Shown: positions 36,201-49,424 of the stretch, piece after piece
How the letters are laid out: each line of letters starts with the position of its first letter
Position numbering within the stretch: the first letter of the stretch is position 1
Assembly (NCBI RefSeq): GCF_008831285.2
Contig: NC_045143.1
Span: forward strand, 4,595,503 to 4,659,502
DNA: 64,000 nucleotides
From: Nymphaea colorata
Lineage: Eukaryota > Streptophyta > Magnoliopsida > Nymphaeales > Nymphaeaceae
Reading direction: 5' to 3'
Made by a program: the position numbers and the translations under genes
The notes under the pieces: generated by a model
The model's input: the letters and a program-made list of their open reading frames with translations, nothing else
Database searches by the model: none
What the model was told of the DNA's origin: nothing

Positions 36201-37043
36201 CTATGAGCGAACCTATACCTTTATGGTAGCAGCTTCCTGATTATTCATGACAATTTGCATCTGGGCCGACTAACTCTTGGGGCTTACGAAATGAGCAAAC
36301 TGCACGCAATGACATATCTCACTGGACATTTCAACAGTCGCCGGATTTATCCGATATATATAATTCGTGTCGGCTTTGCATTTCTATGGATTAGTTGAGG
36401 CCTCAGTATAAGAATTCTGCACATTATAAAAAAGCACGATGACTAATCTTAGATATGGTTCTGTGAATATATATATGTATATATGTAACACACCACTAGT
36501 TTCCTTGGCAAGAAAAACATGGTCTCTTCCATAGTTCCCGTCTTTCGAAAGAGAGGTCAACTCCTTGAATTCAATTTGGTAGATAGGTAGTACCTGGATT
36601 TTGAGAGAGAGACAAAGAGTCAAAATCAACGAGCGATCGATCGGGTGATCTCCTTCATTGTATGCTTACTTTGATCCTGGGTGTGGGCGAGAATTTATCA
36701 TTGAATTCAAATAAAAAAAAGATGATACTTTATTTCAACGCAAACATGATAGTATATCCATGCGACCATCCAGTAGATTGTTTTTTTTTTTTGCTTTTTG
36801 AGATACATATCCAATGCGCTACCAACTCTGCAACTCGTATATCACGCGGCATTAAGAAATGTGAGGCCGATTCTTCCTTCAAATTAAAGCAAAGCAGCAA
36901 ACACCTCCCTCCCCTACAAATATCGGCTGAAGTCCATGCATGGACACCATCCCCATCCATTCCTTCTCCTGGATCACAAACTTCCTCCTTCGTCTTTCCT
37001 TCCCGGCTTCAGACGCAAAGTATACCTAGCATCCCCTACAGCC
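36201..37043 (+). promoter_or_regulatory. Gene G promoter and leader
   Basis: This shares scattered homology with 1700-2869 and 15711-16591. The TATA-like box is TACAAATA at 36915-36922, 129 bp before the ATG, the same T-to-C variant as gene A. A run of A/T and TATATA steps lies near 36,465-36,485. Confidence 0.55.
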
Positions 37044-37673
37044 ATGGGCCGCTTTCTTCCTCTCCTTCTGCTCGTCCTGACCTCAATGGCAGCCATGGCC
37101 GCAGCCACCAACTGGGTGGTCGTTCCAAACGTTGATAGAGACAGCCATGTTCAGAGCTTGGGTGGGTATGCCGTGGCTAAACAACACAACCCATACCTCA
37201 AATTCATAAAGGTGGTTCATGCAGAGGTGCTGGACCGTGGCACCCAGCATTACACCTACAAGCTGGTCATTATCCTTGTAGAAGGAACCCACACCACATA
37301 TTACTCCTCTGAAATCCTGCAGGATCTTGGGGCACCCAACAAGCCACCAGTTCTCAACATAGCCTCCTTCAAGCCCATCCCCGACCCTACTCCATACCAA
37401 AACTGGGTCACCATCCCAGCTGACCAGCACGCCTGGGACCTGTGTGCCTTTGCTGTGAAGAGGTACAACACACAGAACCATGCTTCACTTAGGCTCTTGA
37501 GGGTGGTGAACGCACAAGTGCTGGATCGCGGCACACAGCATTTCACCTACCATTTCACCGTTAAGGTTCTGGACAACTATGCAGTGAAGAACTACAAGAT
37601 TGAGGTGTTCCAGGACCTGTCCGCACCTGGGCAGCCACCGGTTCTCAACTTGGGATACTTCCAAGCCCTCTAG
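37044..37673 (+). CDS. Two-domain cystatin-like secreted protein, copy G
   Basis: This intact intronless frame of 209 residues is counted from ATGGGCCGC. An in-frame ATG 108 bp upstream would put 36 unrelated residues before the signal peptide and is rejected. The signal peptide is MGRFLPLLLLVLTSMAAMAA. Domain 1 has LGGYAVAKQH and EVLDRG; domain 2 has LCAFAVKRYN and QVLDRG. The linker is short and proline-rich (KPIPDPTPYQ) and replaces the NPTSYWP linker of A-F. This is the most divergent plus-strand member and the only complete one of its subgroup; remnants at 2870, 9851 (minus) and 16592 derive from relatives. The 3' UTR is also divergent. Predicted secreted protein of unknown target. Confidence 0.9.
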   Translation: MGRFLPLLLLVLTSMAAMAAATNWVVVPNVDRDSHVQSLGGYAVAKQHNPYLKFIKVVHAEVLDRGTQHYTYKLVIILVEGTHTTYYSSEILQDLGAPNKPPVLNIASFKPIPDPTPYQNWVTIPADQHAWDLCAFAVKRYNTQNHASLRLLRVVNAQVLDRGTQHFTYHFTVKVLDNYAVKNYKIEVFQDLSAPGQPPVLNLGYFQAL

Positions 37674-39050
37674 ATTGGCTCGCTACCTCCTGCAATTGCA
37701 TGTCTTCGTTAATATTTGGTTATGTAAACGTATGCCGCAGCAGAATAAGGCCTACCCAAGTGAATGTGATTACACAATGTGGTTATTAAACCAGCTTGTG
37801 AGAATAAGTGTGCTTATGAATTTATGTTGTAATGAAAGATAGGCCAAGATTCATGATCAATATTTATGCAACTATCTTTTTTTAAATTTAGTTTTCTCTC
37901 CATTTTTCTACTTTTGCTCCTTTCCATTGGATAACACTTTTTTTTATTTAAAGATTAAAAAAAAACATATGAATCAAATTGCACGAGCTGGAATCATTTA
38001 AAGATCGATCTGAAACGAGCGACCTCGATCCGAGCCAAGCAATAAATGACTCGAACAAAGCTCGAGCTCAGCTCACTCTAGTATATTCTTAGCTATACGA
38101 TAAGGTACCAACAAAGATAGGAACTGTTTACATGTAAATTATAAATTTCATTTCTCATGCTGGCTAGTCGGCCCAAAGTCGGTTTTAAAAAATAAGGGAC
38201 CCCAAGTCCAAATCCAAATCCAATTACATAGTATCCGATCAAATCAAATTTGCTAAAGGCTGGATCCGATCTGAATTGTAACTGGGCCGTGTTAGATCTC
38301 CAAAACCGAACTAGTGTTGTATGTTCCCTGATGGCAGAAAGGAACCATAATCCATGTTTTCCTGCAAACAAGATCTGCCTTCCCCTGTGGATCCAGTCCT
38401 GCAATTCTAGTGATGAATAGGATTGGATCACAAATATTATTGTGTAAAATAGAAGAAAAGATTGGTGTAATCTAAAGTTTGCCATCAATTTTGTATCCCC
38501 ATTGTTTAATTTCCAAATGGGACATTGAAGATTAGGTGAATGCGTTGTGGACATAAATTTTCAATTGTTCCCTGGAGAGCTTTTTGTAAAATGCAAAAAA
38601 AAAAACAAAAAAAATCCACGAAAATGAACCCCAAGGATGTCTTACTTTTGGATAGGAAGTTTTTAATTTTAAACGTATGGAAGATTTAGGTGACATACTT
38701 ATTATTAACTCACCGAATATTTTTCTAGAAAAATATAACGTTTCTTGTTTTTATGTAGTTTTTATAATTTTATGTTTTAAACTTTAATAACCTGTTTTCA
38801 CTCTCGAGGGTTTTCAGAAAAAAACCCGAAGAGTCCCGTTATCTCCCTATCTCTCTGCAATAGTGAAAGTTCCATCTCCTCACCGCCTGCCAGATTGCTG
38901 TTGCCTTCAGTTGATCCCCACTGCCGGCGAACCAGCTTCACTACCATAACTCTTACTTTGGAAGAGGGGGCGTATGACAGTCTCTCTCTCTCTCCCTCCC
39001 TCCCCAGATTAGCATTCATGTCGCAGCTGTTGCTTTCTAAAACTTGAAAT
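37674..39050. other. Spacer right of the array
   Basis: Contains the G 3' UTR, a small CTCGAG-type patch (about 37,990-38,080) and otherwise unrecognised sequence. The 153-codon minus-strand frame at 38093-38554 shows no family or composition support. A CT run lies at 38,981-38,999. Confidence 0.5.
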
Positions 39051-39170
39051 TAAGGGCATGTTTGATTGTCGGGTGAAATTTAACGTAGTAAATTTACTAT
39101 GGTAAATTTTTCTGGAAAAATTTACAGGATGAAATTTCTCCTTCTTCCAACCTGAGGCTCTGTTTGATGC

Positions 39171-39280
39171 ACAGCAAGAATTTAACGTGTTAAATTTAAC
39201 CCTGTTTGATACACAGAAAGAATTTAACGTGTTAAATTTAACCCTGTTTGATGCACAAGAAGAATTTAACGTGGTAGATG
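39171..39280. repeat. 42-bp tandem repeat, about 2.7 copies
   Basis: The unit begins CTGTTTGATGCACAG and contains the near-palindrome TTTAACGTGTTAAA. It also encodes the repetitive minus-strand frame at 39009-39302, which is therefore not a gene. Confidence 0.8.
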
Positions 39281-40599
39281 TTTTTTTTTCTTCTCGTCCC
39301 ACATGATTTTACTGCAACCACTAGCGAAGATTCTTAATCCATAAATTAGGATTACCAAGGAAAAATACAAGCAATACAAAATTCATTGAGTAAAAGGACA
39401 ATCCCAAGCTGACTCGGGCAATTTTTGAGTCGACTCATGGAGTATGCCAACAATGATTATATTGCAACTTCTAGCATTTTCTTTGATTTATACAAAGGTT
39501 TTCTACTTGAGTTGTGCTTGTGGACTTTATGTTTAGTTCCATACATCTGTCTGGCTCCAGCTTGAAGAACATTCCATTTACAGGTTTCTCCAGGCTATTG
39601 TCGAAAGTAGAAAAGTCTCCTACCCAATTGACTGGGCAGATTTCATCTCTTTGCAGTAATTACAACATACTAATGAATGTTTCGCAACTTGGTTTTATGG
39701 ATGCTACCATGGTATGCATTTTACGAATTTTCTCAAAGCAACGCAAATTTCAGCAACTTGAATGCTTTTGGTACAGATAATTAATGTTTGCTTACCAATA
39801 AATCCTCTTTCTCATCCTTCAAGTTATTTCAACTTGAGTGAAAAAAAAAATCCGCGCGGTGAATAGGAATACTCAAGCAGGTGATCTTTGAACTATCCAG
39901 TTATTTCAAGTAACTATTGCCGCAGATCATGACAATCAAATAAGAGGAAAAGGCAGAAACTCTCGAAAGTGGCTCTGTTAGGTATCCAAAGGGGCTCTGT
40001 TTTTTCCATCCCTCCATTACGCAATATAGCAAAAAATAAAATTGAAACAACAAGATAAACTCAAGGTATAAGAGATGACTACAGAAATCAATCAGCAGAA
40101 GCACCAAGAAACGAAGGAATTCAAAACTATGATGAATTAGAAAAATTAAAAACAAAGAGGAATGCCCTAATCGGTGGTTCAGACGTTTGCCCTGACGTGA
40201 GAGAGAGGAATTTAACTCGCAGATGTCCCTCCTGCTCGTCCCTGGCAATGAAGGAAGGTTAGAGAGATGGCTGGCTTGCTCGATCTTCTCACGATAAAAG
40301 GCTGCAGAACGGTGGCGAAGGCATCAGCAAGAGGGAAAGGGAGAAAGTGAATGCATCAACAAGAGCAAGAGAGAAAGGGAGAAAGCAAACTGGCGGAGGA
40401 GCGGAGCAGCGACGGCGGAGTGGCGACGCCTCTGGTGCGATGGTGAGAAGGCACAAGGCCGAACGAAGAAGAAGCTGTGGAGGTGAGGAGGTTTGGGGAG
40501 AAATGAGGTAAAACGAAGCATTGTCGAGCGGGTGAAAGTTCACCCGCTCCCTTTTACATTAAACGGGTGAAATTTCACCCTGTTTGATGGTTGTTTAGT

Positions 40600-40625
40600 C
40601 GGGCGGGTGAAATTTCACCCGCCCG
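40600..40625. repeat. Perfect 26-bp palindrome
   Basis: A GGGTGAAATTTCACCC core flanked by CGGGC/GCCCG makes a perfect 26-bp palindrome. Shorter versions of the same core lie at about 40,529-40,547 and 40,564-40,580, near the right end of the Harbinger-like element. Confidence 0.8.
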
Positions 40626-40675
40626 TACATTTTTCACCCTCTCCCAGTGATTTACCCTGGCAATCAAACTGGGCA

Positions 40676-41599
40676 TAAGGGGTATGGTTCCTTGGAAGAC
40701 TCTGAAAATTTGACCCTTCTTTCGTGCAGTCAATTTGGTTCCTTTGTTCATAAGCTTCCATGCAATGGCACAAGTTTTTTTGGGTTGGTCGGCTGAATGG
40801 CATTGCCTCTGCGGATGCCCAAAACATGTTTGTGGAAATGAAAATATGGTACAGTTAAAGATAATTTTGTTTTTCTTATATGCCAGACTTGGCAGATCTG
40901 CACGGCTCTTTTGAGTGATCGTTCTCTTTCCTCAAACCGGCAAAGGGTGCTATTGCCACTGGTAATTTGACTCTGTCTTAGAACGGGCTGTGAAACTCAA
41001 GTAGGCATGTTCAAGCTTAGTTCACTAATTCAATCAGAGTGACTTAAAGCTTGGTTCACGTTCTTGGGCAGGCGAGCACAAGTTTCTTGATAATCATAAA
41101 CATATACCTTCTCCAAATTTGTTTCATAAACTATTTAAATTAAATACCAGCTTCAACGAGTCATGCTTGAATTTGAGTTAATGCATGTGAACATGACTGA
41201 CTGAAGTTAGCACGTTAAAAGGTGGAAATGGCTGAGCTGAGAATGATTTAGGGGTTGGAATTGCGCAGATAAAAGAAGAGAGAGAGTTTATAGAGTTGTT
41301 TTATCTATAATAGATATGTGTGTTTTTATTGTAACATCTTTTGTCATGACTACCAGATCTGTTCATGATAGTCTTAGCACAATTTAGTCGACTAATCTCT
41401 CTATCATGATTTATATTTTTTTCTCTTACAATTTAACGTCCCGTGGTGATCCTGGTGGATCCTTTTGCCTTGAACCATTCTTTTTAGGCTTTTAATGATA
41501 TTTGAGTGAAATTGGTCCTTATGAATGTATTTTGCTTATAAGAGGGTTTCTCGGTTCTGAAGCTTAGGCTGCACTACGCTTCACAGGCTTTAACTTATG
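40676..41599. other. Gene-free stretch
   Basis: No gene, RNA or element recognised between the DNA element and the presumed 5' UTR of the glutaredoxin gene. It probably includes that gene's promoter; I see no clear TATA box. Confidence 0.4.
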
Positions 41600-41844
41600 G
41601 CTTCGCCTCATTGCTTTTAACAACGTTCGTCAGGTGCTGCGACAACTGGGTTCGAACCGTGGAAGTGTTTTGCTGGCCTTGTCTGCTAAAGTTGCCCTTC
41701 CTTTCCCCAGGAAGGCGGGAGGAACCCAGAACCGGTTCGTGGTCTTCAGCGAGGTGTTCGGCGACATCGTTCGATCCTCTCCGACTGTCAGCTTTCTCCG
41801 GCTAACATCCTAGTCCAGGAAGCTCCATTCCTCTTGTGAACCAG
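41600..41844 (+). other. Probable 5' UTR exon of the glutaredoxin gene
   Basis: GC-richer sequence ends in a good donor, CCAG/GTACGT, at 41845. The coding exon begins after an acceptor at 43391-43392 preceded by a T-run. The left edge is arbitrary. This implies a 1.5-kb 5' UTR intron (41845-43392). Confidence 0.45.
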
Positions 41845-43427
41845 GTACGTTCTCTCCTCTGCCGCTTACCCTCTCTCTTCTTCCTAAACTTTCCCCCTAC
41901 CCTTTGTCCAAGTTAAGCTGTTCAGGTTTTGATAATCAATAGTATTTTCTGGGCATACTCTCCCTTTTCCAGAGTGTCTTTCTCTTTCTCTTTCTCTGAC
42001 AGTTTGTTTGACCCTGCAAGCAGCACGAAAATGTCTAAACATCTCACCGGTTCTGGTTTTTTTCTTTTTGTTTTTTGGCTGAGCTGTCTTGCTGTGCATT
42101 GCACATTGTTGCCTGTTGGGTTCGTTAGTTTTGTATGTGTGACTACACCAAAAGTAATTTCTGGATTTCCTATTGCATGTATAGTAGTTATTTTAGATAT
42201 TATTTCACATATTACATGATTATCGGCAAGTTGTAGTTGTCAATTAGTCACCAATCTGGTTTTGCTTCGTTATGCGTTCTTCTTAATCAAGAAATTTGTT
42301 TGTCCTTTCCGAAACAATATCAATGGAATTTATGAATGTTAGTCGTATCTAGTGCCATCCCGCTGCTACTCTTTACCTCTGGCGCATATACAACTAATTT
42401 GAAAATGGGTAGGTTAATATGGAAAACACGACTTCTTCCTATCTCCAGTTTGTGGATCACCTTTTATTTATCCTAGTTTTGGACCCTCATTAGATAAGCC
42501 ATGAAAGGATAGATTGCGGCCAGTTAATTCTGAAATTTGATTTATTATAGTGCTAATTTCCTATTTAGAGTATTTCTTGTTTAGGCGGTTGTAGTCTATT
42601 AAGCAACCTTATCCAATCAGGATGCTAGGAGCCACATGACGTTACGTCTGTGTTCTAATGTTATAGGCGGATGTTGGTTTTCACATATCATCTGATTCCT
42701 TTATACCAGTAATTTATTGGATAATTACTGATTCGATCATTTTGACATCTGAATGCGTGTAGAAATATATGTATGTACAACTCAACTCATATGACTTATA
42801 AATTATAACCAACTGGAAAGTTATACTTGTATCAGCTTTAAACATGGTTGGCAAATCATCCAAGTTGACTTGGTTAACCAATAGCTCTGTTCAAGTAATG
42901 AATCAAAATGACTCCACAAATTTGGAACTGCATAAAATCACCTTCTTTTACCACAATGTGATGCACAATAATCTCTGCTGAAGCTAGACTTGCTTATACC
43001 ATGAATGAAAATGAAAGAAGACATGCCCAGAAATCTCAGTTCTGCTGTTGCGGAAAATCTTTTTTTATGAGATTGAGAAGGTTGCTGCTAGACCATTGTT
43101 GCATTATTCATAATTATTATCTATTTAAATGTCCTATAACATGGTGGCACATGCAGTGCGTTATGTAGAGTGAGTTATGGAGTTACAACTTACAGGTAAG
43201 TGCAAAACCACTGGGCTTGAATGCACAATGAATCAGGGAATTACAGATAAGTGCAAAAATCTGGACTTTGAAAGGCCACCTACAGACACTTTATGCCCAT
43301 TATAGCACTTGCCCCCAGAATAAACTTCTTAATGGTTTTCCTTGACATGTAGCCACGGCCTCATATTGATATGAGCCAATTTTTTTTTACAGTGAACAAG
43401 AAGCCATACAGGACGATCTTTACCACC

Positions 43428-46400
43428 ATGAGCATGGCAAGATCGTTGTCAAATTTGATCTGGAAGAAAGTTATGAGCTCTGGAGCAACCTATTCTCCAA
43501 GAAACCTAGTATAAAATGCTCTCTCTCTCTCTCTCTCTCTCTCACGCACACACACACATACTCACATCCATATATTTATCTTGTTTCTATGCCAAAATGA
43601 TGTCTTTTTCTCCCTTGTAATTATTCTTAGCTGATTATTTAAATATGCTGCTTATGACATCCATACAAACACATAAGACTAGGTGGAGATGTATATAGGA
43701 AATGGACTGTTCCTGACTCTTTTTATCTATTCAACTCTTTGTTTTCTGTTTTCACTTAGAGGTTTCATGATATTCATGTGAATACACAGGTAGAAGCTGG
43801 CGTTTTGACTGAATGCAATCGAAAATGGTATGCATCAATGCCTGATGACCCTGATTCCCATGATGATTTTCAGCCAAAAAAGAAGATTGTAGATTCTGCT
43901 TCACTAAAGGACATCGTTGAGAACGTAATAATTGTTTCTCTATTATGATAAAGTCAATTCAAACAGCAAGACAAATGCTGATTCACCCTAGTAATGTATT
44001 TGCTTCTCATTTTTTTCATTCACATGGTATGTAGGATGTCAAAAGTAATCCTGTGATGATATATATGAAGGGAGTTCCTGATGCTCCACGCTGTGGATTC
44101 AGTGCCCTTGCTGTGAGAGTTCTTCAAGAATATGGTAGGTTTCTATCTGGCATTGTGTACATTAAAGGTTTTTATGTTTTTGTCCGCATGTGTTGGCTTG
44201 ATATGTACGTTAAGTTTCAGTAATTAAAGGTCGGTGTTCTTTAATTGAGGTGTAAGTGTTTAAGTTTTCACTTTGTTCTGATTCTATTATCTACCAGAAA
44301 AGCTTTTAACCTCCTTCATGGCAAATGAAATCTGCAAGTTCAGTCCTGATTATCTTTGCTTCTTTTTGGTTGCTATACATCATTTGATTTTTTCACGTTC
44401 AAGTTTGATCATTGTTTTCTTGGAAAAGCATATGGTCAGTATCATACTCCAACTTCATCTGTTTCACAAAAATGATAGACTGTATGACACAAACTTTTTA
44501 AGGAGGTCACTGAACCCATCTGAAATCTACACTGCATGTAGTGCAGGTGCATATTTTCTTATGAAATAATATGAGTGATGCATTTAGGGTCCATCTAAAA
44601 CTTTTCTCTCTTTTCTAGCACAAAAGCAGTTATATAGTGATTGGGTGCTAATTGCTCCAGATTTCCATAGAAAGAACTTGTGGCCATGTTAACTCTCTGA
44701 CCTTTGCTGTTGAAAAAGTTATCCAATTTTGATACAAAGTCTCCAAGCAGCATTACACCTAGGTGAAGAAACACTATCAAATTGGTTTACTTGAAAAAAA
44801 TTTTGTCGCTTGTTAGGTCCATAAAGCATGGTTCCACGCCTTCAGTTGTGAACGTCTGTTAAACATTGATAATTTTACTTCTTCACTTACAAATAAAGAA
44901 TATAAATATCCTTTTTTTTCCTGGATTTCCATTTGTTATACTTTATTCTTCATAAGGTTTTGCTTTTATGTTGATGATGCCAATGGAGAAAAAGGTTGTA
45001 AATTTTTTTAGTGTCAAGCTCCTTTTTTAGCTTTTGCTCCTTTGATTGTGTAACCATCATTTATGAAGCTCTGTCCTGTCCTTAATGGATGCTTCATGCA
45101 GGTATTCCTTTACATGCCAGAAATATTTTAGAAGATTCTGATCTAAAAAACAGTGTAAAAGCTTTTAGGTAAGCCTTAATTTTATCCTATTTTATTTTAT
45201 TTGTGTTCTGTCTTGTTTATTTGCATGGTGTTATTCCAGTTACAGACATGTAACCTTATCTGTCTTGTATCTACCTGACATTCATGACTCATGAGCATGT
45301 TAATTTTTTTGTTGCAAGTGTATTCTTTCTTTTGGAGTGTGCCTGGATGTTGCCCAATTTCGACACCTTGTGTTGCTATTGGGACTCAGATATTGCTTAC
45401 GAAAGCATTTTGCTTTCTTTGGTTACAAACTTACAATCTATCTTGAACTCCAAATTCCATATAATTGCCAAATACCACTAAATTCTATGTTTCCTTTAAT
45501 GAGTTTTATACATTTTCATCTACTGTGCTTATCAATGTTATAAAGTGCTTAACATATGTCTATTAGTCAGACCAATAGTGAGATACATAATCTGATCTAA
45601 AATAAAACAGCACAACAAATTGTAAATTATTTTTAAAATTTTTAAAGTATGAAAATATTAAGAAAAATCAGAAAAGGTGTAGACAAAAAATCAGAAAATA
45701 TTTAGATTCCTATGAAAAATAAAAAAATATTATTCATAAATGAATGAAAACAACAAACTGATAAGTATCAGTTTCACATCCACCATCCATCAATTTAAAT
45801 TAAAGTGTTAAAACATCAGCAAATAAACCTCTCAGTACAAAACATGAACGTGAATTATCATTCATCATCATCATCATCTTCTTCTTCTTTATTTTCTTGT
45901 TTAAAATTCTAGATCGTACTGTGAGCATGTACAGGCTGTTCATCATCAGCATCTTGTGCTCAGTGTTAGTTCATTCTACATCTGACCATTGAAATGTCAC
46001 ATCTGGTTATTCTTCAACATCTGCATCAAGTACTTTAAACTTTAAAGTGCTCCAAGCTTATTAGATCAACCCACTCTTTAGTCTTTCCTGTTGGTGTTTT
46101 TTCCAATTGCCTAAACATGTGAAAAATATTGAGATATACTATCAAATAAGTATGTATCAGTGCATTAACTCGCAAAATAAATGCATATATTAGTTATTCC
46201 TTCTGCCCTAATCACATCTGATATTGAACATAAGCAAGGCCCTTCAACTTCTTATAGGTCATCCAACTATATCCACGTACATAGTTTCTTATCATACTCA
46301 ATGAATGAACTACTTAATTTCGTCCAACACCATTAGAATATGAACTAGTTTATCTCTCCCCATCATAAATGTTTTCACAGTTCAAGATGCCCTTTTATTG

Positions 46401-48199
46401 CTCGTCTAGATGATAATATCATGTATTTGTTTATCTTGACATATGGGAAGCATTCAGGTGTACCAGCTGTTTGTAGGATTTCCCCTAAGTACATTGCATG
46501 GAATTTTATTTTCTATTTTCCTTTTTTTCTCAACTATGTGAATCACATTTTTTGAATGGTTCAGATAACTTTGCGCAAATTCTAAATCTTGAACTTGGTA
46601 AAATTTGTTAGTTCACAAGCCATGAGATGCTGCAAATATCTTTTCCATACTATCTGAAGCTATCATGTCATGCAATTCACAAAAAATAATCTTCCAACAA
46701 GCACTCTATCCACCTGGTGAGTTCAGAGTTATGAAATGCAAGTTGGAGGATGTCGGAAGTTCACAACTTAGGCATGTTTCGTCTTCCTTGCACTTGAGCT
46801 ATGTCGTTAACTCGTTATAACTTATAGTTGTTACTTACCTCAGCCAATACTTAGTTAATCTTTTTTGTCTCAAATCTTTGGTTGATAATACATGAAATTG
46901 GTACAACTTTTTCTCTAATGTAGCAAGGAACTAAAATGGAAAATAAAGCAAGTAAGGTGAGGTTGGTTTCTAGTTATGGACTTTAAGAGTTTAAGCTAGT
47001 ATAACAGGCTTCATTTGCATGACAACATTGAGATGCTTTCTTCTTCTGTTCTTTAAGCTGATCATGTGAAGCAGATTCCCTGCTTAAGCTTGGCATAGAT
47101 GCTGAACTCGGTTTTGATACTATCTTCTTATGTAACTTTGTTTTTGTTTTTAATGAATGAATAATTCTGGCTTTTGTTGTGTTATTTAAGTTTTGAACAT
47201 CAAAGTAGAAAGTTGTATTATAACAATCTTAATGTTGAATGCAAAAACTGCAGCAACTGGCCAACATTTCCCCAGATATTCATAAAAGGGGAGTTCATTG
47301 GTGGGTCTGACATAATACTGAACATGCATCAGGTAAGTGCTCTTTTGCTGGATTTTTCTTTTCCTTTTTTCTGTTGGTGGTGATGGCTGGTTGATGGGGC
47401 TGTCTTTCTGACAGGGAAATTTTCAAATTTGCTCTTAATATTTTGGAAATAATAAAGAATGCACTTACATTTGCAACATTAGGCACGTCTAACATTCTGC
47501 ATCATTAATCAGAAGAGCATTTTACGCATTTTTATTTAGTTATCCCGGTCTATCATTGGCTTGAGTTAATTGAGTTGCAATGCCCTGAAGGTGAGTTCTC
47601 ATGTTCTGTTCTTTCCCATGAGATTCTTGCTTAGATGTTCATTCTATTTGGTTAGGTGCTCTCGATGCATCTAAATTAGTTGCGTGTACTCCTTAACAAA
47701 GTAAAAAAAAAATTACATGTCTTCTATTTTCACCAAAAATTAAGGTGCATGTCTGGAAGTGTGTTAAGCACTAACTATTTTGGAAATTTATTTAAAAAAA
47801 TGAGCTACATAAATATGGAAAACAAAACCATGTCTTTTCAGCTGCTGCCTGACCAAAAGAAACTGATGGATCATTTTGAGTTTTTTGTTGATTATCAACA
47901 AGTAACACGTCCTATTGATATGGAAATCCAAAGTAGTGGTTTTGTTTATTGCTGAAACTATATGTGCACTTACTGAACATTTCCCTTGACATTGCGAGTG
48001 GAACTCGTCTGGAAACCATATTCTCCTGCTGCACTGTCATGAACAAAAAACAACAATGGACTTTGTTACTGATAGATGTCCAAAAAAGTACCTTAAATAC
48101 TTGTGAATCTCATTTTGCTTATTATTGTTGTAGTCGGGTGAATTAAAGGAAAAGCTTAAGGACCTCAAAGAGCAAAGTGATGCACCAAAAGAAGATTAA
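43428..48199 (+). CDS. GRXS15: Mitochondrial monothiol glutaredoxin, GRXS15-type
   Basis: Six coding exons: 43428-43508, 43790-43924, 44035-44134, 45102-45168, 47254-47332 and 48134-48199, giving 175 residues. All joins keep frame and use GT-AG. Residues 1 to about 45 are rich in Ser/Arg/Lys without acids at the start, a mitochondrial presequence. The glutaredoxin domain (about 66-165) has KGVP (84-87), the monothiol active site CGFS (92-95), WPTFP (130-134) and GGSD (144-147), the glutathione-binding motifs. Family knowledge: CGFS glutaredoxins bind a [2Fe-2S] cluster with glutathione and hand it on in mitochondria; the plant S15 type is essential. Length matches that family. A CT/CA microsatellite (about 43,517-43,557) starts some 9 bp after the first coding donor. 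AATAAA lies at 48380-48385. Start choice: a second in-frame ATG at 43434 is possible. Confidence 0.93.
45169..47253. other. Intron 4 of the glutaredoxin gene
   Basis: 2.1 kb, AT-rich, without a recognisable gene or element. A short trinucleotide run (ATCATC/TTC) lies near 45,860-45,890. Confidence 0.6.
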
Positions 48200-48637
48200 A
48201 GCGTATGCAAGCAACTTAAGGGATTCGGCAAATTGGTCTCCGAATGTCATCTTTTTTCTGGCTTTGTTTATGCATTTTCTATTGAGATAAATGCAGTACT
48301 CAGGGTGGGTTTGTATCACATCTTAACTGTTCTTTCACTTTATCTGAAATTGGTTCCATAAACAGCCAATGGTTTGAGTAATAAACTCTTGGAGTGCAAT
48401 TGCCCTCCTTGTAAGCCTGTTAAGTCCCGTAAACTCTTCATCTGGGTTTCAATTTCTGAAGGATAAAGTTAAATTATTGCATATGTGCGTCTGTATGTAC
48501 GCATCAACATCTGCACCATTGCAGTCCTGTTTTGCGAAAACCGAAAAGTTTGATGCACGGAAGATTCTCTATATCTGAAGAAAGTTTTCTTTGGGGGGAA
48601 AATCTCTCCAGAAAATATCATTTTTAAAATTAACAAA

Positions 48638-48668
<31 letters not shown>

Positions 48669-49424
48669 AATCTGACATGCATTCTGAGTTACGCAGTTAT
48701 TTTTAAGGAAAAACGTTGCGGATCTTCCAGATTCAAATTTTTATGGACATCGACTTTAATTTTAAGGAACTGGCTTTATGCGCAATTTCTTTTTACTTAA
48801 TACTTGATCTGTACATATCTTAGATGAACATGGTCCATTTACATTGGATTACCCGTAAAACGTTTCTTTCTCTAGACTCCACTCTTAGTTAGACTTCTGA
48901 GAAACTTGTTCATTAGAAAGGCCACGCATCATCTAACAAACAAAAGAGAGACAGAGAGCCAATAAAATGAAAATATATAATAAAATTTAGGGACAAGAAG
49001 TCTCCTAACTACAAGAACAAGAGAGAGAGAGAGGAGTAAAACTGGAAAGAGTCTCATTGCTGAACTGCCCTTGCAGAACAGCAAGTAACTACAAGAACAA
49101 GAGAGAGAGAGAGGAGTAAAACTGGAAAGAGTCTCCTTGCTGAACTGCCCTTGCAGAACAGCAAGTCAAGAAAAAAGTGAGCAAATGAAATAGAAATGCC
49201 AGCAGAAAGCTGTTGCATAACTGTAAAAGAAACAGTTAATGCTAGCATTTCTAAACTATAATCCCTTTGTTAAGGAAAACGATTTAGAGTGCTCTTAGAC
49301 CCAAATTCAATTGAACGTCTGTCCTACCTTGGTGTACAACCCGCCTTGTGATCAGATCCAGTTGGATATATTTCATTCCGTAGCATATTTTACGCATAAA
49401 CTTGACAATGGATCGTGTGTCATT
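48200..49424. repeat. Spacer with 78-bp tandem duplication
   Basis: Holds the glutaredoxin 3' UTR, a (GA)n tract (about 48,640-48,668) and two nearly identical 78-bp units (about 49,011-49,088 and 49,089-49,166) starting CTACAAGAACAAGAGAGAGA. No gene. Confidence 0.75.

Larger units (their letters stand above)
39054..40675. mobile_element. PIF/Harbinger-like non-autonomous DNA element
   Basis: 1622 bp flanked by TAA (39051-39053, 40676-40678), the PIF/Harbinger target. The imperfect terminal inverted repeats share GTTTGATTG (left GGGCATGTTTGATTG, right complement TGCCCAGTTTGATTG). No transposase is visible, so it would move only with outside help. Interior features are a 42-bp tandem repeat (about 39,171-39,280) and several palindromes near the right end. 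TIR similarity is only about 11 of 15, so the class is tentative. Confidence 0.6.
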